DNA of 64,000 nt from positions 195,048 through 259,047 of the forward strand of contig NZ_BMGG01000004.1 of assembly GCF_014640075.1 (NCBI RefSeq). Direction: 5' to 3'. Shown piece after piece: positions 52,817 to 60,550 of this stretch. The notes under the pieces are model-generated. The model was not told where the DNA came from. It saw only the letters and a program-made list of their open reading frames with translations, and did no database searches. Origin of the DNA: Chelatococcus reniformis. Lineage in GTDB: Bacteria > Pseudomonadota > Alphaproteobacteria > Rhizobiales > Beijerinckiaceae. The stretch's first letter is position 1. Each line of letters starts with the position of its first letter. Made by a program: the position numbers and the translations under genes.

Positions 52817-53515
52817 ATGGCGACCGACGACATCAGATCGCTTCTGGAAACCGATGATTGGTTTCATGGCCTGCCGGAGCCGCTGCGCGGCCTGATCGTG
52901 CAGAAGGCGGTGCTGCGCGACTACGGCGGCGATGCCCTCGTCTTCGCCACCGGCGACCCGCCGACCGGGCAATTCGCGGTGATCTCGGGCGAGATCCGTC
53001 TGGTCTCGCACACCGCCAACGGCAAGCACGTCCTCTTCAGCATCTTCAAGCCGGGCATGTGGTTCGGGCACCTCTCGGTGCTCGACCAGCAGCCGCGCTT
53101 CCAGGATGCGCTGACGGTCGGCCCGACGCGGCTGCTGCTGCTCAGCATGGCCGCCTTCAACGGCATCATCGCTGACGAGCCGCGCTACATCCTCAACTTC
53201 ACGCATCTGCTCTGCCGCCATATCCGCAGCGCCATGGACATGCTGGCCGAGATGAAGACCGCGCCGCTGTCGGCCCGCCTCGCCCATGCGCTGCTCGACA
53301 TGTGCGCCGATGCCGCGCCGCCGCAGCTGCCGGGCTCGCGCATCACGCAGGAGGAGCTCGCCGCGATGATGGGCGCCTCGCGCCAGACCATCAACCGGCT
53401 GCTCCGCGACTGGGAGGACCGGGACCTCATCGGCCTGGAATATGGTCGCGTGATCGTACGCAACCGCACCGTCCTGTCGGCCGTCGCGAGCCACGGCAAC
53501 CTGCCGTTCTCCTAG
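52817..53515 (+). CDS. Crp/Fnr-family transcriptional regulator
   Basis: 232 residues: cyclic-nucleotide-binding-type beta-roll (residues about 20-130, with FAVISGEIRLVSHTANGKHV and GMWFGHLSVLDQQ) and a winged helix-turn-helix (ITQEELAAMMGASRQTINRL) at the C terminus. The N-terminal region lacks the cysteine cluster of Fnr proteins, so oxygen sensing by an iron-sulfur cluster is unlikely. The gene follows the binding-protein gene by 146 bases; a GGGGAGGGCAGGCAGCGGC run precedes the ATG. Its TAG stop lies at the first three bases of a RIME-like element. Confidence 0.93.
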   Translation: MATDDIRSLLETDDWFHGLPEPLRGLIVQKAVLRDYGGDALVFATGDPPTGQFAVISGEIRLVSHTANGKHVLFSIFKPGMWFGHLSVLDQQPRFQDALTVGPTRLLLLSMAAFNGIIADEPRYILNFTHLLCRHIRSAMDMLAEMKTAPLSARLAHALLDMCADAAPPQLPGSRITQEELAAMMGASRQTINRLLRDWEDRDLIGLEYGRVIVRNRTVLSAVASHGNLPFS

Positions 53516-53616
53516 AGCATTCCCGCGTTTCTTCGAATCGCCGAAATGCTCTATCTGTTTGATTTGTCGCGTTTTCTTCACGCGAGCCGGCGTCCACTTC
53601 GCTCGAAAACGCTCTA
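53513..53616. repeat. RIME-like intergenic element, copy 4
   Basis: A 104-base copy with intact ends TAGAGC and GCTCTA and both hairpins (GAGCATTcC/GAAATGCTC and GCGTTTTC/GAAAACGC). Here it is the left-hand TAG that ends the plus-strand crp-like gene, the reverse arrangement of copies 1-3. Confidence 0.85.
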
Positions 53617-53860
53617 ACCTCGCCGAGACCCGTCGTCCTGTCCCATCGGCCGGCTCTCGCAGCGCTGACGTAGCGGCGCCGCGCGCGCGGTTGCGGGCTT
53701 GGACCCTACTCATCGCCCCGAGCCGTCGATCCCTCCTGTCCGGCCTTGACCGGAGGCGCGACGCACAGGCCCGGGCCCGAATTGTCGAGCAGAGACCAGC
53801 GGCGCCCCGCGTACGGGTACTTGCTGCATTGCAATAAAATAGGTCGCAAGCGCATTATTT

Positions 53861-53870
53861 ATATGCATAT
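53861..53870. promoter_or_regulatory. Candidate MarR operator
   Basis: ATATGCATAT is a perfect 10-base palindrome in an AT-rich patch just 9 bases before the marR ATG, in otherwise GC-rich DNA. Position suits autoregulation by the MarR protein and control of the efflux operon. The remaining 53617-53860 shows no gene. Confidence 0.5.
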
Positions 53871-53879
53871 TATCCTGAC

Positions 53880-54359
53880 ATGATGAAATCGGTCGACCCA
53901 CGCTTCCTGCTGACCTCGACGCTGCTGCAGGCCGGTCGCCAATGGCGCCGCCTCGCCCAGGAGGTGCTGGCAGAGCATGAGATTTCCGAGGCTCGCGGCG
54001 CTGCGCTCCTGTGGGTGCGGCGCCTCGGCGGCGGCGTCCGCCAGGTCACGCTGGCGGCGTACGTCGGCATCGAGGGGACCTCGATCGTGCGCCTGCTCGA
54101 TCAGCTGAGCGCGCTCGGCCTCTTGGAGCGCCGCAGCGACCCGGACGACAGGCGGGCCAATACCGTCTGGCTGACGGAGGCCGGCGAGCGGCTGGCGGAG
54201 CACATCGAGGCCGCGCTGGGCGAACTGCGCGAGCGTGTCCTGAAGGACGTGGGCGACGCCGATCTGGACGCGACGCTCAGGGTCTTCGCGGCGATCGACC
54301 GGGCGGCCGGGGATTCGCGCGCCCAGCTCGCACTCCCGCCCCTGGACCCTCCCGTATGA
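53880..54359 (+). CDS. MarR-family transcriptional regulator
   Basis: 159 residues with MarR topology: dimer helix, winged helix-turn-helix (VTLAAYVGIEGTSIVRLLDQ followed by LERRSDPDDRRANTVWLTEAG, the wing with the DxRxx signature). Probably represses the efflux operon until an aromatic acid binds. Starts with two ATGs; its stop overlaps the next gene (ATGA), confirming that regulator and pump are co-transcribed. Confidence 0.93.
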   Translation: MMKSVDPRFLLTSTLLQAGRQWRRLAQEVLAEHEISEARGAALLWVRRLGGGVRQVTLAAYVGIEGTSIVRLLDQLSALGLLERRSDPDDRRANTVWLTEAGERLAEHIEAALGELRERVLKDVGDADLDATLRVFAAIDRAAGDSRAQLALPPLDPPV

Positions 54360-56434
54360 CTTGGCCGTCGCGGCGCGACTGGTTGTTCTCGGCCAAGGCC
54401 TACGCTGCCGCCATCTCGGCCCTCTGCATCGGCTTGGCCTGCGGCCTGCCGCGTCCGTACTGGGCGATGACGGCGGTCTACGTGGTCTCCAACCCGATGT
54501 CGGGGGCGACGGTATCGAAAGCGCTCGACCGCACGTTCGGGACCCTGCTCGGCGCGGCGGGGGCGGTAGTGATGGTGCCGCTTCTCGTCAACGCGCCGGA
54601 GCTGCTGATGCTCGCGGTCGCGTCGTGGACCGGCCTCTTTCTCTTCATTGCCCTCCATGACAGGACCCCGCGCAACTACGTGTTCATGCTGGCCGGCTAC
54701 ACGCTGCCCTTGATTGCCCTGCCCAACGTCGGCGTGCCGGATACGATCTTCGATGTGGCGGTGGCGCGCAGCGAAGAGATCATCGTCGGTATCGTCGTCG
54801 CCGCCGTGATCGGTACCATCGCGTGGCCGCAGAGTATCGGGCAGGTCCTCGACGCGCGTATTGCAGGCTGGCTCAAGGATGCCGGCGGCTGGGCACGGGA
54901 GGTGCTGCGGGCGAAGGGCTCGCAACCGGCGGCCTCGCTGGGCCGCCAGCAGCTGGCGGCCGACATGTCGCCGCTCACCGCCATGATCAGCCAGCTGTCC
55001 CACGACGCCGGCACGCGTGACGTCAAGCACCAGGCCGAAGCGCTCCGCGGACGCCTGCTGCTTCTGCTGCCGTTGCTGTCCTCCATCGCCGACCGCATGC
55101 ATGCCCTCCGCCTGGAGCCGGGCGCCTGGCCGCCCGATCTCGCTGACGTCACCGACCGGATAGCCGCGTGGTTCGAGGCGCCGGCCGCGTCCAGCGACGC
55201 CGAGGAGCCGGACCGGCTGCGGGCGGCACTCGCCGCGCTGCGACAGCCGCCGCGCGACGCGGCCGATTGGCAAGGGCTGGTGCACGCCAGCCTGGTCACG
55301 CGGCTCGCCGAGCTCGTCGACCTCTGGCAGGACTGCCTCGCCCTCCAGCGTCTGATTGCCGGGGGGGCCGCGACGCGGCGCAGGCCGTCGCTCCGTCATC
55401 GGCCGGTGATCGGGCGTGAGCAGCACTACGACCGTGGCCTGATGCTGTTCTCCATGGGCTCGACGATCGTCGCGACCTTTGTCGCAGGGTTGCTCTGGAT
55501 CTGGAGCGGCTGGTCCGACGGCGCCAACGCGGTGGCCTTCGTCGCCATCGCGTGCTGCTTCTTTGGTGCCCTCGACCGGCCGGCGCCATCCATGCGCATG
55601 ATGCTGACGTGGACGGTCGTCGCCTATGTGCTGACCGGCGTCTACCTCTTCGCGATTCTGCCGCGCATCAACGACATCGAGATACTGGCCCTGGTGCTGG
55701 CCCCGCCGTTTCTGCTGATCGGCGTGCTCATGCCGCGCCCCGAGCTGACGCTGGTCGCCCTTCTGATGGCCGCCAATCTGACCGGCGATCTGGGCTTGCA
55801 GGGACGCTACGGCACCGACTTCACATCCTACGCCGACGGCGGGCTGGCGATCGTCGCCGGTCTCCTTTTCGCCGTGCTTTGGACCCTCGTCACGAAGCCG
55901 TTCGGCGCCGAGCTGGCGGCGCGCCGCCTCGTCAGGGCCGGCTGGGCCGATCTCGCCGATCTTGCGACGGGATCCCGCCGCGTCGATCATGCCGCCCTGG
56001 CGAGCCGCACGCTGGATCGACTGGGGCAGCTGACGCCCCGCCTTGCCGAAGCGGACGGCGGCCCCGGCGCCGTCGACGGCCTGGCGGACCTGCGCACGGG
56101 CTACAATATCATCGCCCTGCAGGGCGAGCGCCGCGCTCTACCGGGCGACGCCGGGGACCGGATCGACGCCGTGCTCGGGGGCGTCGCAGCCTTCTTCCGC
56201 ACCTGCCTCGTCAGCGGCCGGCGGACCGCCGCGCCCGATCACCTGCTGCGGGATATCGACCGGGCGCTGCAAGCTGCTGCCACCGGCGGTCAGGGACAAG
56301 CCGCCCGGACCACACTGGACGCGCTGGTGGGTCTGCGACGGGCGCTGTTTCCGCTGGCGGCGGGGCCTGGCGGTCACGACCCGACAAGGACGGGCTTCGA
56401 CGCCCCGCCCGCCTTTGCCGTCGCGGCGGAATAG
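54356..56434 (+). CDS. FUSC-family inner-membrane efflux protein (AaeB-like)
   Basis: 692 residues. An N-terminal hydrophobic half (about six segments, starting ALCIGLACGLPRPYWAMTAV), a soluble helical region and a second hydrophobic block (residues about 360-510, with MLFSMGSTIVATFVAGLLWI) give the duplicated FUSC architecture. The family includes AaeB, which exports p-hydroxybenzoate and related aromatic acids. Works with the small membrane protein and HlyD protein that follow. This suits a cell that degrades aromatic acids and needs relief from overload. Confidence 0.92.
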   Translation: MTWPSRRDWLFSAKAYAAAISALCIGLACGLPRPYWAMTAVYVVSNPMSGATVSKALDRTFGTLLGAAGAVVMVPLLVNAPELLMLAVASWTGLFLFIALHDRTPRNYVFMLAGYTLPLIALPNVGVPDTIFDVAVARSEEIIVGIVVAAVIGTIAWPQSIGQVLDARIAGWLKDAGGWAREVLRAKGSQPAASLGRQQLAADMSPLTAMISQLSHDAGTRDVKHQAEALRGRLLLLLPLLSSIADRMHALRLEPGAWPPDLADVTDRIAAWFEAPAASSDAEEPDRLRAALAALRQPPRDAADWQGLVHASLVTRLAELVDLWQDCLALQRLIAGGAATRRRPSLRHRPVIGREQHYDRGLMLFSMGSTIVATFVAGLLWIWSGWSDGANAVAFVAIACCFFGALDRPAPSMRMMLTWTVVAYVLTGVYLFAILPRINDIEILALVLAPPFLLIGVLMPRPELTLVALLMAANLTGDLGLQGRYGTDFTSYADGGLAIVAGLLFAVLWTLVTKPFGAELAARRLVRAGWADLADLATGSRRVDHAALASRTLDRLGQLTPRLAEADGGPGAVDGLADLRTGYNIIALQGERRALPGDAGDRIDAVLGGVAAFFRTCLVSGRRTAAPDHLLRDIDRALQAAATGGQGQAARTTLDALVGLRRALFPLAAGPGGHDPTRTGFDAPPAFAVAAE

Positions 56435-56437
56435 CCC

Positions 56438-56647
56438 ATGCCGCTCGAGCTCGATCTCTACGGCGTCTATCTGCCCGGTGTCTTCGGCCTGATGCTCGCG
56501 GCCTACCTCATCGTGCGCGGCCTGCGCGCCGTGGCCGCCCGCACCGGCTTTTATGCGTTGGTCTGGCATCGCGCCCTGTTCGACCTAGCCGTCTACGTCA
56601 TCGTTCTCGACGCCCTGTTCTCGTACACCTCAAAGCTCATCCCATGA
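56438..56647 (+). CDS. DUF1656 small membrane protein (AaeX-like)
   Basis: 69 residues with two hydrophobic helices (VFGLMLAAYLIVRGL and LAVYVIVLDALFSY). DUF1656 proteins are regularly found between the FUSC and HlyD genes of aromatic-acid efflux systems. Starts 3 bases after the FUSC stop; its stop overlaps the hlyD ATG. Confidence 0.9.
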   Translation: MPLELDLYGVYLPGVFGLMLAAYLIVRGLRAVAARTGFYALVWHRALFDLAVYVIVLDALFSYTSKLIP

Positions 56648-57549
56648 CATATCTCATCGGAACCGGACGTCTTCTCGTCACCCTGGCTGCCGTGGCAGTC
56701 GCCGCGTTCGTCGGCCGCGGCCTCTGGGACTACTACATGAACGCGCCGTGGACGCGCGATGCGCACGTGCGCGCCGACGTGGTCGAGATCGCGCCCGATG
56801 TGGCCGGCCTGGTCGAGGACGTCCTCGTCCACGACAACCAGACGGTGCATCGCGGCGATGCGCTGTTCCGTGTCGATCGCCGTCGCTTCACCATCGCGCT
56901 CGAGCAGGCAGAGGCGACCTTGACCGGCCGCAAGGCGTCGCTCGACCTCGCCCAGCGCGAACTGGCCCGCTCGCAGAACCTCGGCGACTACGCCTCCCGC
57001 CAGCGGGTGGAGCAGGCCCAGGCCGCCGTCGCCCAGGCCGACGCGTCCTATCGCGAGGGGCTCGCGGACCGAGACCTCGCCAAGCTCAATCTGGCGCGCT
57101 CGAACGTCACGGCATCAGTGAACGGCATCGTCTCGAACCTGGCGCTGCATGTCGGCGAATACGTTGCCACCGGCAAATCCGTCGTTGCCCTCATCGATAC
57201 CGACTCGCTGCGTGTCGAGGGCTATTTCGAGGAGACCAAGCTGCCCCGCATTCATGCGGGAGACAAAGTCGCCATTCGGCTCATGGGGCAGCCCGGCACG
57301 CTTCAGGGCACGGTCGAGAGCATCGCCGGCGGCATCGAGGATCGCGAGCGCGCCGACGGCGCCGGCCTGCTTGCCAACATCAATCCCACCTTCACCTGGG
57401 TGCGTCTCGCCCAGCGCGTCCCGGTGCGGATCAGGCTGGACAAGCCGCCGGCGGACATGCGGCTGGTCGCAGGCCTCACCGCCACGGTGCAGGTCGAGAC
57501 GCCGGACGGGCACGCCGCGACGGTCTTCCGCCGCAGCACCGGCTCTTGA
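56644..57549 (+). CDS. HlyD-family periplasmic adaptor (AaeA-like)
   Basis: 301 residues: one N-terminal transmembrane anchor (LLVTLAAVAVAAFVGRGLWD), a biotinyl-lipoyl-like domain (APDVAGLVEDVLVHDNQTVH), a coiled-coil hairpin (LEQAEATLTGRKASLDLAQR onwards) and beta-barrel part ending in RLVAGLTATVQVET. Joins the FUSC pump to an outer-membrane channel, not encoded here. ATGA overlap with the DUF1656 gene. Confidence 0.93.
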   Translation: MTYLIGTGRLLVTLAAVAVAAFVGRGLWDYYMNAPWTRDAHVRADVVEIAPDVAGLVEDVLVHDNQTVHRGDALFRVDRRRFTIALEQAEATLTGRKASLDLAQRELARSQNLGDYASRQRVEQAQAAVAQADASYREGLADRDLAKLNLARSNVTASVNGIVSNLALHVGEYVATGKSVVALIDTDSLRVEGYFEETKLPRIHAGDKVAIRLMGQPGTLQGTVESIAGGIEDRERADGAGLLANINPTFTWVRLAQRVPVRIRLDKPPADMRLVAGLTATVQVETPDGHAATVFRRSTGS

Positions 57550-57565
57550 GCGCAGCCGACGAGGG

Positions 57566-57583
57566 GGCGCGCGGGGCCGCGCC
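57566..57583. terminator. GC hairpin at a convergent junction
   Basis: GGCGCG (57566-57571) pairs with CGCGCC (57578-57583) over a 6-base loop, 17 bases after the hlyD stop. No U-run. May end the efflux operon; the rest of the gap to 57683 shows nothing. Confidence 0.35.
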
Positions 57584-57682
57584 GGCGATCCTACGGCCAG
57601 GGCCGCGGCCTGTCAGTCCAAGGACGGATCCGCTCGGCCACCGGCCCGCTCGGCTCTGGCCGAGGGGCCGGAGCCGCGGGCA

Positions 57683-58768
57683 TCAGAGCTGCTTCAGCGT
57701 CAGCTTCTCGATCTCGCGCCAGTCCAAATCGTAGCCGAGGCCGGGCTTGGTCGGCGCATTGACATAGCCGTCGCGCTCCACGCGGATCACGTCGGCCATG
57801 CCGATGTCGAGGATGCCCTGGGGCACCGGGATCTCGAACAGGTCGCAATTGTGGATGGCCAGCATGACGTGCAGGTGCGCCGCCTGGACCAGCGTGGTGC
57901 CGTAGCTGTGCGGCTCGTATTTGGCGTTGAAGGCTTCGCACAGCGCCGCCGACTTGCGCATGGCCGAGATGCCGCCGATCCAGTCGCCGACCGAGCGGAT
58001 GCTGTCGACCGCGTGGCTCATCAGGTATTTGGGATAGCCGCGCAGGCCCTCGGTGACGCTCTCGGTGGCGGTGATCGGGATCTTGAAGCTGCGCGTCAGG
58101 TCGGCGAGGCCCAGAAGGTCGGAATCGGCGATGGGCGCCTCGTACCAGTAGAAGTCGAGCTCTTCGAGCACCTTGCCGACCTTGAAGGCCCCAAGCCGGT
58201 CGTAGGCGTTCACCGGGTCGAGCATCAGGTCCATCTTGTCGCCGAAGGCCTTGTGCACCGCCCGGCAGACCTCGATGTCCTTGTGCGGCACGCCGAAGGC
58301 ATGCAGCTTGAAGGCGCGGAAGCCCTGCTCGTAGCATTCGCGGGCGATGTCCACGTATTCGGGCACGGTCTCGTACATCACCGTGCTGGCGTAAGCTTTG
58401 ATGCGGTGACGGGCGGCGCCCAGCAGCTTGTAGATCGGCACGCCGTGGTGCTTGCCCAGGATATCCCACAGGCAGATGTCGACGGTGCTCGATACGGCAT
58501 TCGGCGACTTCAGGCCGTCGGTCAGCTTGTAGGAGATCGCCTCCACGTCGTGCGGATCCTGCCCGATCAGCAGGGTCCGAAGGCCCGGCAGCGCGGATTC
58601 GATCTCGCCCGCGGACATCAGCCAGGTGATGCACTGGCCCTCGTGGCCGTCGTCGGTCGCGATGCGCAGCAGGATGTGCTCGATGGTGCGCGGTGGCCAC
58701 TCCTCCTTCCAGCGGAACTGGTAGTCGAGCGGCTTCAGCACGTGTGCCTTCACGTCGGTGATCTTCAT
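57683..58768 (-). CDS. Enolase-superfamily enzyme (mandelate racemase/muconate lactonizing type)
   Basis: 361 residues with N-terminal capping domain (MKITDVKAHVLKPLDYQF) and TIM barrel. Metal ligands are visible as Asp in LMLDPVNAYD, Glu in FYWYEAPIADSD and Glu in ITATESVTEG; the second-strand motif is KxH (FRAFKLHAFG) in place of KxK. Such enzymes remove the alpha proton of a carboxylate, usually dehydrating a sugar acid or racemising a hydroxyacid. With a 2-hydroxyacid dehydrogenase next to it, a hydroxyacid substrate is likely; it is not identified. ATG 58768. Confidence 0.9.
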   Translation of the reverse strand: MKITDVKAHVLKPLDYQFRWKEEWPPRTIEHILLRIATDDGHEGQCITWLMSAGEIESALPGLRTLLIGQDPHDVEAISYKLTDGLKSPNAVSSTVDICLWDILGKHHGVPIYKLLGAARHRIKAYASTVMYETVPEYVDIARECYEQGFRAFKLHAFGVPHKDIEVCRAVHKAFGDKMDLMLDPVNAYDRLGAFKVGKVLEELDFYWYEAPIADSDLLGLADLTRSFKIPITATESVTEGLRGYPKYLMSHAVDSIRSVGDWIGGISAMRKSAALCEAFNAKYEPHSYGTTLVQAAHLHVMLAIHNCDLFEIPVPQGILDIGMADVIRVERDGYVNAPTKPGLGYDLDWREIEKLTLKQL

Positions 58769-58802
58769 GGGGCTTCTCCCTCGCTTGAGTTATCGGTGAC
58801 GG

Positions 58803-59801
58803 TCAGGACGCCGTCGCTGCGGCGGCGGGCGCTGCGCGCGAGCGCGGCCAGATCTGGGGGTTGACGAGGCCGTCGGGCGCGACGCCCCGCAGCGCGGCGT
58901 CCATGGCGCGGGCGGCTGCCATGGCCAGCCGTTCGAACGCCTGAGCGGTGATGCCGGCGTCGTGCGGTGACAGCACCACGTTGGGCATCGCCAGCAGCGG
59001 GTCGTCCGCGGCCGGCGGCTCGGGCTCGAACACGTCGAGGCCGGCTCCGGCGATCAGGCCGCCGGCGAGCGCCCGGCGCAGCGCCAGCGGATCGACCACG
59101 CCCCCGCGCGAGGTGTCGATCAGCCAGGCGCCCGGCTTCATCACCGCGAGCTCGGCTGAGCCGATGAGGGCGCGCGTGGACGGGCGCAGCGGCACGTGCA
59201 CAGAGACGATATCGGCCGCCCGCAGGGCGTCGGACAACGGCGCGACTGCGTCCACATGCCGGTCGGCCGGATCACGCCCGTCGGGCGTCACCGCCAGCAC
59301 GCGCATGCCAAAGCCCTGCTTGGCGATGCGGGCGAGCTCCCGGCCGATGGCGCCGAAGCCGACGATCGCCAGCGTGCGGCCGGAGATCTCGGCAAGGCCG
59401 CCGTGCCAACGCGCCTCGAAGCATCCCGCGCGGACGGCGCCGTCCGTATGCACGAGCCGCTTGGCGAGGCACAGGATGAGGCCGATGACGTGCTCGGCGA
59501 CGGACAGCGCGCCGGCGCCGACCGCGTGCGTCACCAGGATGCCGCGGACGGAAGCCGCCTCGACGGCGATGTGGTCGACCCCCGAACCGGCCGCCGCGAT
59601 CACCTTGAGCCGGGGCGCCGCCGCGAGCAGGTCCGCCGAGACGGTGAGCGGCGGATAGGCGTAGAGTGCATCGGCGCCCCCCAGGAACCCGCGGATGTCC
59701 TGGCCCGCCGCCACATCCACCACGCGGTGGCGCGCGGCCAGCCAGTCGCGCCCGGTCGGGTGCAGCATGGGCAGGCCGAGGACGATGGTCGCCGGTCTCA
59801 C
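58803..59801 (-). CDS. D-isomer-specific 2-hydroxyacid dehydrogenase
   Basis: 332 residues: NAD Rossmann motif AIVGFGAIGRELARIAKQGF, catalytic Arg in DTSRGGVVDPLALR, Glu in DVFEPEPP and His in LSPHDAGIT. Oxidises or reduces a 2-hydroxy/2-oxo acid pair with NAD(P). The start is GTG 59801, overlapping the livF stop by 4 bases (GTGA), so it belongs to the transporter operon. Could process the acid imported by the transporter together with the enolase-type enzyme. Confidence 0.92.
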   Translation of the reverse strand: MRPATIVLGLPMLHPTGRDWLAARHRVVDVAAGQDIRGFLGGADALYAYPPLTVSADLLAAAPRLKVIAAAGSGVDHIAVEAASVRGILVTHAVGAGALSVAEHVIGLILCLAKRLVHTDGAVRAGCFEARWHGGLAEISGRTLAIVGFGAIGRELARIAKQGFGMRVLAVTPDGRDPADRHVDAVAPLSDALRAADIVSVHVPLRPSTRALIGSAELAVMKPGAWLIDTSRGGVVDPLALRRALAGGLIAGAGLDVFEPEPPAADDPLLAMPNVVLSPHDAGITAQAFERLAMAAARAMDAALRGVAPDGLVNPQIWPRSRAAPAAAATAS

Positions 59802-60550
59802 GCCGCGCCCTCCAGGTCGGCCGGCGCGCGCCCGAGATAGGCTTGGCGCACGACATCGGTCCTGCCCAGTTCCGCTGGCGTGCCGGCCGCGGCGATGCGG
59901 CCGTTGGCCAGCACGTAGGCGAAGTCGACGAAGCCGAGCGTCTGCTCGACCACCTGCTCGACCAGCAGCACCGAGACGCCCTGGGCGCGGATGTCGCCGA
60001 GGACGCGGAACACCTCGTCGACCAGGATCGGGGCGAGACCGAGGGACGGCTCGTCGAGCATCAGTACGCTCGGGCGGCGCACCAGCGCCTGGGCGATGGC
60101 CAGCATCTGCTGCTGGCCGCCGCTGAGCGTGCCCGCGGCGGCGGGGGCTTTCTCCCGAAGCGCCGGGAAGAGCGTGAACGCCTCGTCGCGGCGGCGGGCC
60201 ATCTCGGCGCGCCCGAGGCCCAGGCGATACATGCCGAGCTGGATGTTGTCGGCGACACTCTCCTTGCGGAAGATGCGGCGGCCCTCCGCCACGTGCGACA
60301 GCCCGCGGCCTACCAGCGTCTCGGCGGCCAGCCCCTGGATGTCCTTGCCGGCGAGGCGGATTCGCCCGGCCGAGGGTTTCAGCAGGCCGGAGATCGCCTT
60401 GAGCAGCGTCGATTTGCCGGCCCCGTTGGCACCCAGCAGCGCCACGGCTTCGCCGCGGCCCACGGCAAGCGCCACGTCGCGGACGATCGGCACCACGCCG
60501 TAGCCGACGGCGAGCCCGTCGACCGCAAGGATCGGCTCGGGCCGGCTCAT
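59798..60550 (-). CDS. livF: Branched-chain-type ABC transporter ATPase (second system)
   Basis: 250 residues: Walker A GANGAGKSTLLKAISGLL, signature LSGGQQQML, Walker B VLMLDEPSLGLAP, VLLVEQVVEQ. LivF-type ATPase of the second transporter. ATGA overlap with the upstream fusion gene. Confidence 0.95.
   Translation of the reverse strand: MSRPEPILAVDGLAVGYGVVPIVRDVALAVGRGEAVALLGANGAGKSTLLKAISGLLKPSAGRIRLAGKDIQGLAAETLVGRGLSHVAEGRRIFRKESVADNIQLGMYRLGLGRAEMARRRDEAFTLFPALREKAPAAAGTLSGGQQQMLAIAQALVRRPSVLMLDEPSLGLAPILVDEVFRVLGDIRAQGVSVLLVEQVVEQTLGFVDFAYVLANGRIAAAGTPAELGRTDVVRQAYLGRAPADLEGAA

Noticed and set aside
22437-53616. RIME-like elements considered as remnants of insertion sequences
   Set aside because: They contain no transposase fragment and have two-hairpin structure and constant size of about 104 bp, so they are treated as intergenic mosaic-type elements.
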